In this document: positions 16,515 to 26,771 of the stretch, piece by piece
How the letters are laid out: each line of letters starts with the position of its first letter
Position numbering within the stretch: position 1 is the first letter of the stretch
NCBI GenBank assembly: GCA_002686255.1
Contig: NZAZ01000114.1
Coordinates: forward strand, 27,594-91,593
Source of the DNA: Rhodospirillaceae bacterium
Lineage (GTDB): Bacteria; Pseudomonadota; Alphaproteobacteria; Rhodospirillales; Casp-alpha2
Reading direction: 5' to 3'
DNA: 64,000 nt
The notes under the pieces: model-generated
Databases searched by the model: none
What the model saw: only the letters and a program-made list of their open reading frames with translations
What the model was told of the DNA's origin: nothing
Made by a program: the position numbers and the translations under genes

Positions 16515-18236
16515 ATGCGCAAATACCTTCATATCGACCTCGAAAATCAGTCCATCGATTCCGAAGAGCTTGAGGGCGAAACCCTGGCGCGGGCCGGCCG
16601 GTACCATATCGTCAAGACACTGCTGGACCGGGGGACGGCGACCATCGACCCCCTGTCGGCCGATAATCCGCTGATTTTCTCCGCCGGGCCGTTCGCCGGG
16701 ACCAATTTTTCCAACGCCAACCGCATCAGCGTCGGCTGCAAAAGCCCGCTCACCGGCGGGATCAAGGAATCCAACGCCGGCGGCACCTTCGCCTTCGCCC
16801 TGGGGCAATTGGAACTGGCGGGGTTCACGCTCCTGGGCGCCTCAAAGGACTGGGTCGTCATCCGCATCACCAAGGAAGGCGAGGTCACCTTCGATGACGC
16901 CGAACCGTACCTGGGCAAGGGCCTGTTCGAGGCCGCCGCCCTGCTGCACGAAAAATACGGCGACAAGGTTTCGATCGGCATTTGCGGCCCGGTCGCCGAA
17001 TACGGCGGCCTGATCGCCGGCATCGCGTTCTCGGACCAGGAAAACCGCCCCGTCCGCATTTCCGCCCGCGGCGGCGTCGGCGCGGTGATGGGGTCCAAGA
17101 AGGTCAAGGCCATCATCGTCGACAAGCACAAGATGCCGCCTTTCCACGACCGCAAGAAGCTGATGTCGTCGGTCCGGGAATACGGGGCGAAGCTGGACGA
17201 CGACGCGGCGATCAAGAGCCTGGGGCGCAACGGCACCGCCCAGGTGGCGGACATCATCAATCATATGGGCGGGCTGCCGGTGCGCAACTTCTCCAACGGC
17301 CAGGTGGTCGGCCACGACAAGGGGACGCTGAAGATGGGCGGCGACTTTATCCGCGAGCAGAACACCGCCCGCGGCGGCGACACAACCCATGCCTGCATGC
17401 CCGGGTGCATGATCAAGTGCTCCAACGTTTACAACGACGCCGACGGCAACGAGGTCGTCTCGCCCCTGGAATATGAGACCATCGGGCTTTTGGGCACCAA
17501 TTGCGGGCTCACCGACCCCGACGAGGTGGCGCGGCTGAACTGGACCGCCAACGACCTCGGCATCGACACCATCGAGACCGGCGCGCTGCTGGGCATCCTG
17601 ATGGATTCCGGCCAGGCTGAATACGGCGACGTCGGCTTTATGGAAGCGGCCCTGGATGACATCCGCCAGGGCAACGAGCGCGGCCGGCTCCTGGCCCAGG
17701 GGACGGCGCGGGTCGGCGAGCATTTCGGCATCGAACGGGTGCCGGTGATCAAGAAGCAGGCCATCAGCGCCTATGACCCCCGGGCAATCGAGGTCACCGG
17801 CATTTCCATGATGGTGACGGCGCAAGGGGCCGATCACGCCACCGGCAGCCTTTTCAACATCGAAACCAAGGACAAGGACACCGAGGAACTGACCGCCGCC
17901 AGCATGGAGGTGCAGATGATGTGCGCCGCCGCCGATTCGCTGGGGCTATGCGTGTTCGGACGCTCGGTCACCAACATCAACCTGGAACTGATCGTCACCG
18001 CCCTCAACAATGCCTTGGGCACGGACCTGGATGTCGGGTTCTTCGCCCGGCTCGGCCTGGAGACGCTGGAGCTGGAAATACAATTCAACGAACAGGCGGG
18101 CTTTACCGAGGCCGACGACGAGCTGCCGGCGTTCTTTTACGACAACCCCTTGCCGCCCACCGACAAGGCGGCGCGGCATCACAGCGCCGAGGTCAACCGT
18201 TTCCGCAAGGTTTGGATGGCCGCCCAGCCCAGTTAA
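16515..18236 (+). CDS. Aldehyde ferredoxin oxidoreductase family protein (tungsten enzyme type)
   Basis: A 573-residue AOR-family protein. The N-terminal domain contains the pterin-cofactor elements ('FSAGPFAGTNFSNANRISVGCKSPLTGGIKESNAGG', 'ISARGGVGAVMGSKKVKAI'). The iron-sulfur cysteines are 'HACMPGCMIKCSNVY', with spacing C-x3-C-x3-C, plus a late 'DSLGLCVFG'. AOR enzymes use a tungsten bis-pterin cofactor and a 4Fe-4S cluster to oxidise aldehydes or reduce acids with ferredoxin. ATG 16515 is preceded by AAAGGATAACC; the frame runs upstream to 16446 but the family N-terminus begins here. It overlaps the convergent xdhC-like gene by 4 bases. The physiological substrate is unknown. Confidence 0.88.
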   Translation: MRKYLHIDLENQSIDSEELEGETLARAGRYHIVKTLLDRGTATIDPLSADNPLIFSAGPFAGTNFSNANRISVGCKSPLTGGIKESNAGGTFAFALGQLELAGFTLLGASKDWVVIRITKEGEVTFDDAEPYLGKGLFEAAALLHEKYGDKVSIGICGPVAEYGGLIAGIAFSDQENRPVRISARGGVGAVMGSKKVKAIIVDKHKMPPFHDRKKLMSSVREYGAKLDDDAAIKSLGRNGTAQVADIINHMGGLPVRNFSNGQVVGHDKGTLKMGGDFIREQNTARGGDTTHACMPGCMIKCSNVYNDADGNEVVSPLEYETIGLLGTNCGLTDPDEVARLNWTANDLGIDTIETGALLGILMDSGQAEYGDVGFMEAALDDIRQGNERGRLLAQGTARVGEHFGIERVPVIKKQAISAYDPRAIEVTGISMMVTAQGADHATGSLFNIETKDKDTEELTAASMEVQMMCAAADSLGLCVFGRSVTNINLELIVTALNNALGTDLDVGFFARLGLETLELEIQFNEQAGFTEADDELPAFFYDNPLPPTDKAARHHSAEVNRFRKVWMAAQPS

Positions 18237-19261
18237 TCGCCACACATTTCGTTGATGATCTCGGCCATGATGGCAACCGCGATCTCCCCCGGCAACACGG
18301 CGCCAATATCGAGACCGACGGGGCCGTGGATTTTCTCCAATTCCGCCGGGCCCAGCCCCAATGCCGCCAGCCTTTCGGCCCGCTTGGCCTGGGTCTTTTT
18401 GCTGCCCAGGGCGCCGACGTAGAACGCCGGCGACGTCAGCGCGGCTTTCAGGGCCGGGTCGTCCAGCTTTGGGTCATGGGTCAGGGTGACGACGGCGGTC
18501 TGGTTGTCGAGGGCGAGGCCGCCCAGCGCCGCTTCCGGCCATTCGGCGATCACCTTGACGTCGGGGAACCTTTCATCGGTGGCGAAGGCTTGCCGAGGGT
18601 CGATGACGACGACATGAAAACCGGCGATCTTCGCCAGCGGCGCCAGCGCCTGGGCTATATGAACGGCGCCGATGAGCACCAGGCGCCGGGGCGCGGCGAC
18701 GGCTTCGATGAAATAGGGCTCGGCGCCGTCCTCGACCAGGCGGCTTTGCTTTTCCATGACCGCCTTTCCGGCGCCTTCCAAGACCGTTTCGGGTACCTCT
18801 AGCGGTCCCTCGGGCTCGCCCTCGGTGATAAGGGCCGAAACGCCGTCGGCAAGCCGGGTGACGATGGCCGACGGCTTGCCTTCCCGGAGCCGTTCACGGG
18901 CGGCTTCGTGAAGCGCCGCTAAGTCATCGAGGCGCCGGACCAGGACGCGAATTTCGCCGCCGCAGGCGAGGCCCACCTCCCACGCCATCTCGTCGGTGAC
19001 GCCGTAGTCGAACACGGCTGTTTCGGCGCCCTTCAAAATCTCCAGCGCCTCGTTGACCACGGCCCCCTCGACGCAGCCCCCGGAGACCGAGCCGACCATG
19101 GCGCCGTCGTCGCGGACGCACAGATGGCTGCCGACCGGAAGGGGCGATGACCCCCAGGTCGAGACCACGGTGGCGAGGACCGCCCCGCGCCCCGATTCAA
19201 GCCATTCCAAGCCCTGTCCGAGGACATCGCCGTTGGCCATGGTGATCTTATCGAGGTTCAT
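18233..19261 (-). CDS. XdhC/CoxI family molybdoenzyme maturation protein
   Basis: A 342-residue protein with the N-terminal XdhC domain ('RGAVLATVVSTWGSSPLPVGSHLCV', 'GSVSGGCVEGAVV', 'LACGGEIRVLV') and the C-terminal Rossmann domain ('RRLVLIGAVHIAQALAPLAKIAGFHVVVIDPR', 'FYVGALGSKKT'). XdhC proteins carry and sulfurate the molybdenum cofactor and insert it into xanthine dehydrogenase-type hydroxylases. The likely client is the CoxSML-type enzyme at 20645-24291. It is the distal gene of a minus-strand set with CoxG- and MocA-like genes. ATG 19240 is an alternative start. Confidence 0.9.
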   Translation of the reverse strand: MNLDKITMANGDVLGQGLEWLESGRGAVLATVVSTWGSSPLPVGSHLCVRDDGAMVGSVSGGCVEGAVVNEALEILKGAETAVFDYGVTDEMAWEVGLACGGEIRVLVRRLDDLAALHEAARERLREGKPSAIVTRLADGVSALITEGEPEGPLEVPETVLEGAGKAVMEKQSRLVEDGAEPYFIEAVAAPRRLVLIGAVHIAQALAPLAKIAGFHVVVIDPRQAFATDERFPDVKVIAEWPEAALGGLALDNQTAVVTLTHDPKLDDPALKAALTSPAFYVGALGSKKTQAKRAERLAALGLGPAELEKIHGPVGLDIGAVLPGEIAVAIMAEIINEMCGD

Positions 19262-19273
19262 GGGCCTGAACCC

Positions 19274-19810
19274 TTATTTCAGCAACAAGTACGCGGCCAG
19301 TCCCATGACGGCCAGGCAAATGGCGGCCATGACCAGCCACCGGTTGGCTTGTGGTTCCGGCTCGGGGGCTTCGCCGGCGACGATGCGCTCGAAGGATTGG
19401 AAAAACTCCCCGGCCAGCTTCTTCGACGTCGCTTCCACCAGCCGGCCACCCAGTTGCGACAGCTTGCCGCCGACCTCGGCGGTGACCTCATAGGTCAGCC
19501 GCGTGCCGTCCGGATTCTCCTCCAGCCGCACCCGGGCCGAACCCTTGGCGAAACCCGCCGGGCCGGCCTTGCCTTCGCCGTTGATGGTGTAGCCTTCGGG
19601 GGCAACGATATCGGAAAGGGTAACGCCGCCCTTGAAGGTGGCTTTCACCGGGCCGACCTTGGTGACGACCGTGGCGGTGAATTCGTTGTCCGATATTTTC
19701 TCCAGGGTCTGGCACCCCGGTATGGCCTCGGTCAAAACGTCGGGATCGTTGAGCGCCGCGAAGACCGTCTCGCGCGGCGCCTGGATCAGGATTTCGTCCT
19801 TCAGTTTCAT
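19274..19810 (-). CDS. CoxG-like SRPBCC protein with C-terminal membrane anchor
   Basis: A 178-residue protein. Residues 1-145 form the CoxG (carbon monoxide dehydrogenase subunit G) domain: 'ETVFAALNDPDVLTEAIPGCQTLEKI', 'GPVKATFKGGVTLSDI', 'TRLTYEVTAEVGGKLSQLGGRLVE'. The end is a transmembrane helix ('WLVMAAICLAVMGLAAYLLL'). In Oligotropha CoxG anchors the CO dehydrogenase to the membrane; here it would tether the neighbouring molybdenum hydroxylase. It lies 12 bases upstream of the XdhC gene, so both are probably one transcript. Confidence 0.88.
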   Translation of the reverse strand: MKLKDEILIQAPRETVFAALNDPDVLTEAIPGCQTLEKISDNEFTATVVTKVGPVKATFKGGVTLSDIVAPEGYTINGEGKAGPAGFAKGSARVRLEENPDGTRLTYEVTAEVGGKLSQLGGRLVEATSKKLAGEFFQSFERIVAGEAPEPEPQANRWLVMAAICLAVMGLAAYLLLK

Positions 19811-19918
19811 GTCGGTCTCTTGTTATTTTATGAAACGCTTATCTGTACTTCCGGGGCCGAAAGATCAAGGCGCTTCACCGGATAAACGTCACCCCCCCCC
19901 GGCAAGTCGTCCGGCAAA

Positions 19919-20548
19919 TCACCCCAGTAGATTCCCGGGGCCGTCGACGTCGAAATGAATGTCCGCGGTATCGACCTCGACCGCCGATATTTCGGCGGCG
20001 TTTTTTTTCAGCAGATCACGGCCGCCGGTATCGCCGGAAATCTCCAGCAGTTGCGGGAAAAATCGCCTCGGCCACAACACCGGGTGGCCCCGCCGGCCGT
20101 CAAAGACGGGAGCGCAGATATCGGTTTCGCCGCCTTCTTCGAAGCGCCCGATCAAAAGGTCGATGATGTCGGCTGATATACGGGGCATATCGGCAAGCAG
20201 CACCAACGCCCCCGGCCGCCCGTCCGGGACCGCCGATATCCCGGCCTTCAAGGAGGTGCTGAGCCCGTCCCGGTAATCGGGGTTATGGACGGCCCTAAGG
20301 TCCAAGCCGGCGAGGGCGGCGGTGATGAGGTCGGCCTCATGCCCGGTGACGGCGATCACCTCCGCCGCCCGGGAGGCCAGGGCGGCCGCCGCGACCCGGC
20401 GGACAAGAGGCGCGCCGTCGGCCTCAAACAGCAGTTTGTTGGTTTTGCCGGAACGCCTGGATTCCCCGGCCGCCAGGATGATCGCGGCAACGCCGTTATC
20501 AACTTCCCTGGCGCCGGAATCATTCGAATTTTGGTCCTGGTTCGGCAT
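19919..20548 (-). CDS. MocA-like molybdenum cofactor cytidylyltransferase
   Basis: A 209-residue nucleotidyltransferase of the MobA/MocA fold. The nucleotide-binding start is '[20 protein letters not shown]', followed by '[17 protein letters not shown]' and '[14 protein letters not shown]', the usual MocA pattern. MocA attaches CMP to the molybdopterin cofactor used by xanthine dehydrogenase-type enzymes. It is divergent from the coxS-like gene with a 96-base shared control region, which fits a role in maturing that enzyme. Cytidylyl rather than guanylyl transfer is inferred from the context. Confidence 0.82.
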   Translation of the reverse strand: MPNQDQNSNDSGAREVDNGVAAIILAAGESRRSGKTNKLLFEADGAPLVRRVAAAALASRAAEVIAVTGHEADLITAALAGLDLRAVHNPDYRDGLSTSLKAGISAVPDGRPGALVLLADMPRISADIIDLLIGRFEEGGETDICAPVFDGRRGHPVLWPRRFFPQLLEISGDTGGRDLLKKNAAEISAVEVDTADIHFDVDGPGNLLG

Positions 20549-20644
20549 CCAAGGCCGGGCTTTCGTTTATGGAAACGCCTGTTATAAAGGTTTTCGGCCA
20601 TCGGCGCGAAAACGGGCCGAAACCCGCATCGATGGGGATGGATA

Positions 20645-21112
<468 letters not shown>

Positions 21113-21115
21113 ACG

Positions 21116-21928
21116 GTGCAGGATTTCGAATACCAAAAGCCGAAAACCGTGGCCGCGGCCGGTGACGCCTTCGACGCCCAATCGGACGGCTCCTTCCTTG
21201 CCGGCGGGCAAACGCTGATCCCGGTGATGAAACAGGGCTTGGCCATGCCGTCGGGGCTCATCGACCTTTCCGGGATCGAGGACCTGCAAGGCATCACCGT
21301 TGCCGATGGGTCCCTCTCCATCGGCGCCATGACGACCCATGCCCGGGTGGCGGCGTCGGAAGAGGTTCGCCGAGCGATTCCCGTCCTGGCCGGGCTGGCC
21401 GGCGGCATCGGCGACCCGCAGGTGCGTAACCGGGGGACCCTCGGCGGCTCGCTGGCCAACAACGACCCTTCCGCCGATTACCCGGCCGCCGTGCTGGCCC
21501 TTTCGGCGGCGGTGATGACGGACAAGCGCCGCATCCCGGCGGACGGGTTCTTCACCGGCATGTTCGAAACCGCGCTCAACGAAGGGGAACTGATCACCGG
21601 CGTCGAGTTTCCGGTTGCCGAGCGCGCCGCCTATGCGAAGTTCGCCAACCCGGCGTCCCGGTACGCTGTGGCCGGGGTCTTCGTCGCCCGCGTTGACGGG
21701 GCGGTTCGCGTCGCCGTCACCGGCGCCGGGCCGGGGGTGTTCCGGGTTGCGGAAATGGAGGCCGCCCTGGACAAGGATTTCCGGGCCGAAGCCCTGAAGG
21801 GCATCGCCGTCACCGAGGCCGACCTGATTGCCGACATCCACGCCTCGGCCGGATACCGGGCCCATTTGATCGGCGTCATGGCCCGCCGCGCCGTTGACGC
21901 GGCCAACGGGGAAGGGGGTGCGGCATGA
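21116..21928 (+). CDS. FAD-binding subunit of molybdenum hydroxylase (CoxM type)
   Basis: A 270-residue FAD-binding subunit of the CO/xanthine dehydrogenase class. FAD motifs are '[19 protein letters not shown]' and '[22 protein letters not shown]' (the AGGHS- and TIGG-like elements). Start is GTG 21116. It overlaps the large-subunit gene by 4 bases, so the three subunits are made in fixed proportion. Confidence 0.92.
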   Translation: MQDFEYQKPKTVAAAGDAFDAQSDGSFLAGGQTLIPVMKQGLAMPSGLIDLSGIEDLQGITVADGSLSIGAMTTHARVAASEEVRRAIPVLAGLAGGIGDPQVRNRGTLGGSLANNDPSADYPAAVLALSAAVMTDKRRIPADGFFTGMFETALNEGELITGVEFPVAERAAYAKFANPASRYAVAGVFVARVDGAVRVAVTGAGPGVFRVAEMEAALDKDFRAEALKGIAVTEADLIADIHASAGYRAHLIGVMARRAVDAANGEGGAA

Positions 21929-24291
21929 CCGACGTAGCCATCGGCCAACCGGTGAAACGGTCCGAGGACGAGCGGTTCCTCACCGGCCGTGGCCGGTACA
22001 TCGACGACATCAACCTGGAAGGCCAGGCCCGCGCCGCGGTGCTGCGCTCGGTCCATGCCCATGCCGACATCAAGAACATCGACGCATCCCAAGCGCTGGC
22101 CATGGAAGGCGTGCTTCTGGTGGTCACCGGCCAGGACTGGATCGCCGAGGGGTTCGGCCCGATGCCGACGAAAACGGCGGTGCGGAAGAACCGCGACGGA
22201 TCGGAGCTGTCGGAACCGCCGCGCCATTGCCTGGCCATCGACCGGGTGCGCTACGTCGGCGAGCCGGTGGCCCTGGTGGTTGCCGAAACGGATCAGATCG
22301 CGCGGGACGCCCTGGATCTCATCAACGTCGACTATGAGTCCCTGGACGCGGTCACCGACGCGGTCAAGGCGTTGACTCCGGACGCACCGCAACTGTGGGA
22401 CGACATCCCGGGGAACCTGTGTATCGATTTCGAGCTCGGCGACCGGGAAGGGGTCGAAAAGGCCTTCGAGGAGGCCGACCACGTGATCACCCTCGACCTG
22501 GAAAACAACCGCGTCACCGCGGTGCCGATCGAGCCCCGCGGCTGCGTCGGCGGCTACGACCCCGAGACCGAAACCTACCTGCTCTACAACGCCACCCAGA
22601 ACGTCCACGCCAACCGCGACACCTTCGCCGAGAACGTCTTCGGCATCGACAAGGAGAAAATTCACCACATCGCGCCGGACGTAGGCGGCGGCTTCGGGGT
22701 CAAGAACAGCGCCTATCCGGAACCGCCCCTGGTGCTCTATGCGGCAAAAAAACTCGGCCGGCCGGTCAAGTGGATCAACAACCGCTCCGAAAGCTTCCTT
22801 TCCGACACCCACGGCCGGGGACAGACCAGCCGCGTGCAGCTTGCCATCGACAACGACGGCACCTTCCGGGCGCTGCGTACGGAAACGGTTGCCGGCATCG
22901 GCGCCTATTGCTGGACCATTGGGCCGTTTACGCCGACCGGCGGCTCGGCCCGGACACAGGGTGGACCTTATGACTTTCCGGTGATGTACTACCGCGGCCG
23001 CGCCGTTTTCATCAACACCGGGCCCATGGACCCCTATCGTGGCGCCGGGCGGCCGGAGGCGACGTTCCAGACCGAGCGCATCATCGAATACGCGGCGCGC
23101 CAGCTCGGCATGGACCCGGTCGAGATCAGGCGCAAGAATCTGATGCCGCCGGAAAAACTCCCCCATAAGACGTCCATGGGGCTGAACATCGATTGCGGCG
23201 ATTTCCCCAAGGTGTTCGAGCGGACCCTGGAACTGGCCGATCCCGGGTCGTTTGCCGAAAGGGCCGAACAGTCCAAGACCGCCGGCCGCCTTTTCGGTTT
23301 CGCCATCGCTCCTTACCTGGAATGCACCGGCGGCGGGCCGAAGGAATTCGCCGGCGTCGCCTTTCGCGCCGACGGAACGGTATCGCTGTCGGTCGGCAGC
23401 CAGTCCACGGGCATGGGCCACGAGACATCTATGGCGCAGTTGCTGGCGGCCCGTTTGGGGATTCCGTTCGAGCGCGTCGAATACCACCAGGCCGACACCG
23501 ACAAGACCCCCATCGGCGGCGGTCACGGCGGGTCCCGGGGGTTGGAACTGGGCGGCAACGCCGTCGCCCAGGCCGCCCAAGAGGTGATCGAAAAGGCGTC
23601 CGGGTTGGCGGCGCATCTATTGCAGTCGAAGGCCGCCGACCTGACCTTTGAGGGCGGTAGCTTCACGGATTCCGGTTCCGGCGCATCGGTGTCGATGGTT
23701 GAGGTTATCGAGGCCTCCTTCGACCCCGAGCGCCTTCCCGACGACCTGGAGCCGGGGTGCCTGGATACGGGCTCGACCTTCGAAAGGGGCGAGATTTCGA
23801 TCCCCAACGGCTGTCACGCGGCGGCGGTGGAGGTCGATCCCGAGACCGGCGCCATCCGTCTTTTGGGGTATTGGGTGGTTGACGACTTCGGCACCATCAT
23901 CAATCCGCTGCTCGCCGACGGACAGGTCATGGGCGGCGTCGCCCAGGGGATCGGGCAGGTCCTGACGGAGAACATCGTCTTTGACGAAAGCGGCCAATTG
24001 ATCACCGGCTCGCTGATGGATTACGGGTTGCCGCGCGCCGATGCCGTCCCCGACATGGTCATCGAATACTATGAGGGGGCGCCGACGAAGAAAAACCCGC
24101 TTGGTGTTAAAGGCGCCGGCGAAGCCGGCTGCGTCGGCTCGCTGCCGGCGGTCGTCAACGCCGTCCTCGATGCGCTCAAGGAATTTGGCGTCGTCCACAT
24201 CGACATCCCCCTGACGCCGGAGAAGGTGTGGCGCGCGATCCAGGACCAGGGCGCCCATGATCCAAAAGGATTGATGGAAAACGCCCTCTAA
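21925..24291 (+). CDS. Molybdopterin-binding large subunit, form II CoxL type
   Basis: A 788-residue catalytic subunit of the xanthine dehydrogenase family ('GRGRYIDDINLEGQARAAVLRS', 'VGGGFGVKNSAYPEPPL', 'GGGHGGSRGLELGGNAV', 'GVKGAGEAGCVGSLPAVVNAV'). At the active-site loop it reads 'PYRGAGRPEA'. True aerobic CO dehydrogenases (form I) have a cysteine-containing AYxCSFR loop here, while form II proteins have AYRGAGR. This enzyme therefore probably oxidises an aldehyde or a heterocycle rather than CO. It is supported by XdhC, CoxG and MocA-like genes on the other strand. Confidence 0.9.
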   Translation: MTDVAIGQPVKRSEDERFLTGRGRYIDDINLEGQARAAVLRSVHAHADIKNIDASQALAMEGVLLVVTGQDWIAEGFGPMPTKTAVRKNRDGSELSEPPRHCLAIDRVRYVGEPVALVVAETDQIARDALDLINVDYESLDAVTDAVKALTPDAPQLWDDIPGNLCIDFELGDREGVEKAFEEADHVITLDLENNRVTAVPIEPRGCVGGYDPETETYLLYNATQNVHANRDTFAENVFGIDKEKIHHIAPDVGGGFGVKNSAYPEPPLVLYAAKKLGRPVKWINNRSESFLSDTHGRGQTSRVQLAIDNDGTFRALRTETVAGIGAYCWTIGPFTPTGGSARTQGGPYDFPVMYYRGRAVFINTGPMDPYRGAGRPEATFQTERIIEYAARQLGMDPVEIRRKNLMPPEKLPHKTSMGLNIDCGDFPKVFERTLELADPGSFAERAEQSKTAGRLFGFAIAPYLECTGGGPKEFAGVAFRADGTVSLSVGSQSTGMGHETSMAQLLAARLGIPFERVEYHQADTDKTPIGGGHGGSRGLELGGNAVAQAAQEVIEKASGLAAHLLQSKAADLTFEGGSFTDSGSGASVSMVEVIEASFDPERLPDDLEPGCLDTGSTFERGEISIPNGCHAAAVEVDPETGAIRLLGYWVVDDFGTIINPLLADGQVMGGVAQGIGQVLTENIVFDESGQLITGSLMDYGLPRADAVPDMVIEYYEGAPTKKNPLGVKGAGEAGCVGSLPAVVNAVLDALKEFGVVHIDIPLTPEKVWRAIQDQGAHDPKGLMENAL

Positions 24292-24431
24292 CCCCCCCCA
24301 AGCACAAAAAATTTACTAGAATCATGCAATTAATTAAGTACAAAAACCGCCAATTCGTACTAATCTGGTTGCGGGGGCCTAAGACGTTAAGACCGATTCG
24401 ATAAGACCGGCTTTGGTCGAGAGGTCAACGA

Positions 24432-26771
24432 ATGGACATTCGTCCCGCGCCGGAGATTAACGAAACCACTTATGAGTGGTGCGTCCGGGCGTTTTCGCTC
24501 TTGCATGACCAGCTTGGAATCAACGTCAAGGTCCATGGCGCCGACGGCAAGCTCGAGGACGGGCAGATATTCCTGTTCAATCACTTCGCCCGCTTAGAAA
24601 CGGTCATTCCCCAATACATCATTCACGAGGCGACGGGCGGTTTCTGCCGTTGCGTCGCGGCGGGCGAATTGTTCGAAGGAAGCGACTCCTTTGCCAAGTT
24701 CCTGTGGGATGTCGGCGCGGTACCGACCGATTACCCGGGACTGCTTTCCTTTCTCACCGCCGAGATTCTCAGGGGCCGCAAAGTCATCGTTTTTCCCGAA
24801 GGCGGGATGATCAAAGACCGCCAAGTCGTCGACAACAAAGGCGATTTCGAAATTTTTTCACCGGGGGATAAGGCCCAGCGCAAACTCCACAAGGGCGCCG
24901 CGGCGATCGCGTTGACCCTTGAAATCTTCAAGAAGCGCATCCTCATGGTCCACGAAGCCGACGATGCGCCCCGGCTTCAGAGATGGGTCGAAGCCTTGGG
25001 GCTGGACAGCGTCGAAACCCTCATCGCCGCGGCTCGTCAACGGACCCTGGTCGTGCCCGGCAACATCACTTTCTATCCGATCCGCAATGACGAAAACATT
25101 CTCAGCAAGGGCGCGGCGCTGTTCGGCGGCGAAATCGCGCGCGCGGCCCAGGAAGAGCTTTTGATCGAAGGCAACATCCTGTTCAAAAGCACGGACATGG
25201 ACGTCCGCTTCGGCCGGCCGATTGCGCCGGGCGTTTCATGGAACTGGTGGGAGCGGGTGGTTTTGGAACGGGTGTTTCAGCGCATCGACAGCCTCCATGA
25301 CCTGTTCGCCCTGAAACCGGATTCCGGACGCTGGATCGACCGCATGGTGTCCATGGTGCTGGGGCGCCAAACGCGGCTGCTTCGCGACGAATACACCCGC
25401 GAAATCTACTTCAACGTCACCGTCAATCTGTGCCACCTGGCTTCGCGATTGATCCTGACCCTGCTTGAGCGGGGGACAACCGAAATCGGACACGAGCCCT
25501 TTCACACGCTCCTTTATCTCAGCGTCAAGAACGCGCAACGGGAGCCTTCCATTCACCTGCATCGGAGCCTGGTCATCCCGGAAAGATACGACGGCATCCA
25601 CAAGGGCGTCTGGAAGCGGTTCCAACAGTTTCTCGACATGGCGATCAAGTCGGAGTTGATCGAAATTACGCCGGACAAATACCGCTTTTTGCCGAAACTG
25701 CAGCAGGAACACGGCTTTCACGAAGTGCGATTGGAAAATACGGTATCCGTCTATGCTAACGAAATCGCCCCGGTAGAGGCCGCCTGCCGGGCCGTGGAGC
25801 AGGCAATTCAGTCGAATTCGGCGGCCGAAAAAACGAACCTGGCCAGGCTGTTGTTCGACGACGAAATCCGCGCCTTCCGGTGGTGCCGGGGAAACTATTC
25901 CAAGCCGCGGCACGCCCACATCAACGATCAGGAAACGGCGACCAAAAACCCGGAGCCCTATCTTATGGTTCCCGAGAACGCCCGGGAAATCGGCGTCGTC
26001 CTGGTGCACGGATTTCTCGCCTCCCCGGCCGAGCTCAGGTCCTATGGCGAGAAGCTGGCGGCCTTGGGGTATCCGGTCATCGGCGTCCGTCTTCGCGGCC
26101 ACGGAACGTCACCTTGGGACCTGCGCGACCGCAATTGGAAGGAATGGCTGGGTTCGGCACGCCGGGGGTTTGAGATCATTTCAGCCTTCGCCGACCATAT
26201 ATGCGTGGTTGGATTTTCCACCGGCGGCGCGCTGGCGCTCCGGCTCGCCGCCGAGCAACCGGAAAACCTTGCCGGCGTCGTGGCGGTTTCCGTCCCCGTC
26301 AAGTTCCGCAACCGCAACCTGATTTTCGTTTCCGTCATCCACGGCATCAACAAACTGACGAAGTGGGTGACGTCGCTGGAGGGGCTGATGCCGTTCCGTT
26401 CCAACGAATCCGAACACCCTGACATCAATTACCGGCACATTCCCATGCGCGGACTGTTCGAGTTGCACCGGCTGGTCGACGACATGAAACAACGCCTGTC
26501 AGACGTCGCCTGCCCGGTCGCCGTGATCCAAGGAACGGAAGATCAAATCATCGATCCCAAAAGCGCCGAAATCGTCCTCGACAAGATCGCTTCGACGGAT
26601 ACATCGCTTCACATGATCCCGTCCAAGCGGCACGGCATCCTGAGCGAGGACATAGGCGGCACCCAGGAGCTGGTGACCTCATTCCTGATGTCGCTGTCGC
26701 CGGAGGAAGAAGACCCTTCCGCGGCGGAGCGGCCTGAGATGGAGCGGACCGGAGAAAGCGTATGCGGATAA
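24432..26771 (+). CDS. Acyltransferase-alpha/beta hydrolase fusion protein
   Basis: A 779-residue two-domain protein. Residues ~30-270 resemble the PlsC/PlsB acyltransferase fold, but the catalytic motif reads 'NHFARLE' (H51, E56), i.e. HX4E instead of HX4D; 'FPEGGMIKDRQ' follows where FPEGTR is expected. A helical linker (~290-510) leads to an alpha/beta hydrolase ('GVVLVHGFLASPAELRSYGEKLA', nucleophile 'GFSTGG', acid 'GTEDQIIDP', histidine 'SKRHGIL'), close to monoacylglycerol lipase/carboxylesterases. It heads the beta-oxidation operon and overlaps the ligase gene by 10 bases. A role in releasing or remodelling acyl chains is inferred. Confidence 0.8.
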   Translation: MDIRPAPEINETTYEWCVRAFSLLHDQLGINVKVHGADGKLEDGQIFLFNHFARLETVIPQYIIHEATGGFCRCVAAGELFEGSDSFAKFLWDVGAVPTDYPGLLSFLTAEILRGRKVIVFPEGGMIKDRQVVDNKGDFEIFSPGDKAQRKLHKGAAAIALTLEIFKKRILMVHEADDAPRLQRWVEALGLDSVETLIAAARQRTLVVPGNITFYPIRNDENILSKGAALFGGEIARAAQEELLIEGNILFKSTDMDVRFGRPIAPGVSWNWWERVVLERVFQRIDSLHDLFALKPDSGRWIDRMVSMVLGRQTRLLRDEYTREIYFNVTVNLCHLASRLILTLLERGTTEIGHEPFHTLLYLSVKNAQREPSIHLHRSLVIPERYDGIHKGVWKRFQQFLDMAIKSELIEITPDKYRFLPKLQQEHGFHEVRLENTVSVYANEIAPVEAACRAVEQAIQSNSAAEKTNLARLLFDDEIRAFRWCRGNYSKPRHAHINDQETATKNPEPYLMVPENAREIGVVLVHGFLASPAELRSYGEKLAALGYPVIGVRLRGHGTSPWDLRDRNWKEWLGSARRGFEIISAFADHICVVGFSTGGALALRLAAEQPENLAGVVAVSVPVKFRNRNLIFVSVIHGINKLTKWVTSLEGLMPFRSNESEHPDINYRHIPMRGLFELHRLVDDMKQRLSDVACPVAVIQGTEDQIIDPKSAEIVLDKIASTDTSLHMIPSKRHGILSEDIGGTQELVTSFLMSLSPEEEDPSAAERPEMERTGESVCG

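Noticed and set aside
21631..23616. 661-codon minus-strand open frame
   Set aside because: Antisense to coxM/coxL genes in GC-rich DNA; composition biased and no recognisable motif.
21925..24291. True aerobic CO dehydrogenase large subunit
   Set aside because: The active-site loop is of the form II type (YRGAGR) and lacks the cysteine of form I enzymes, so CO oxidation is not supported.
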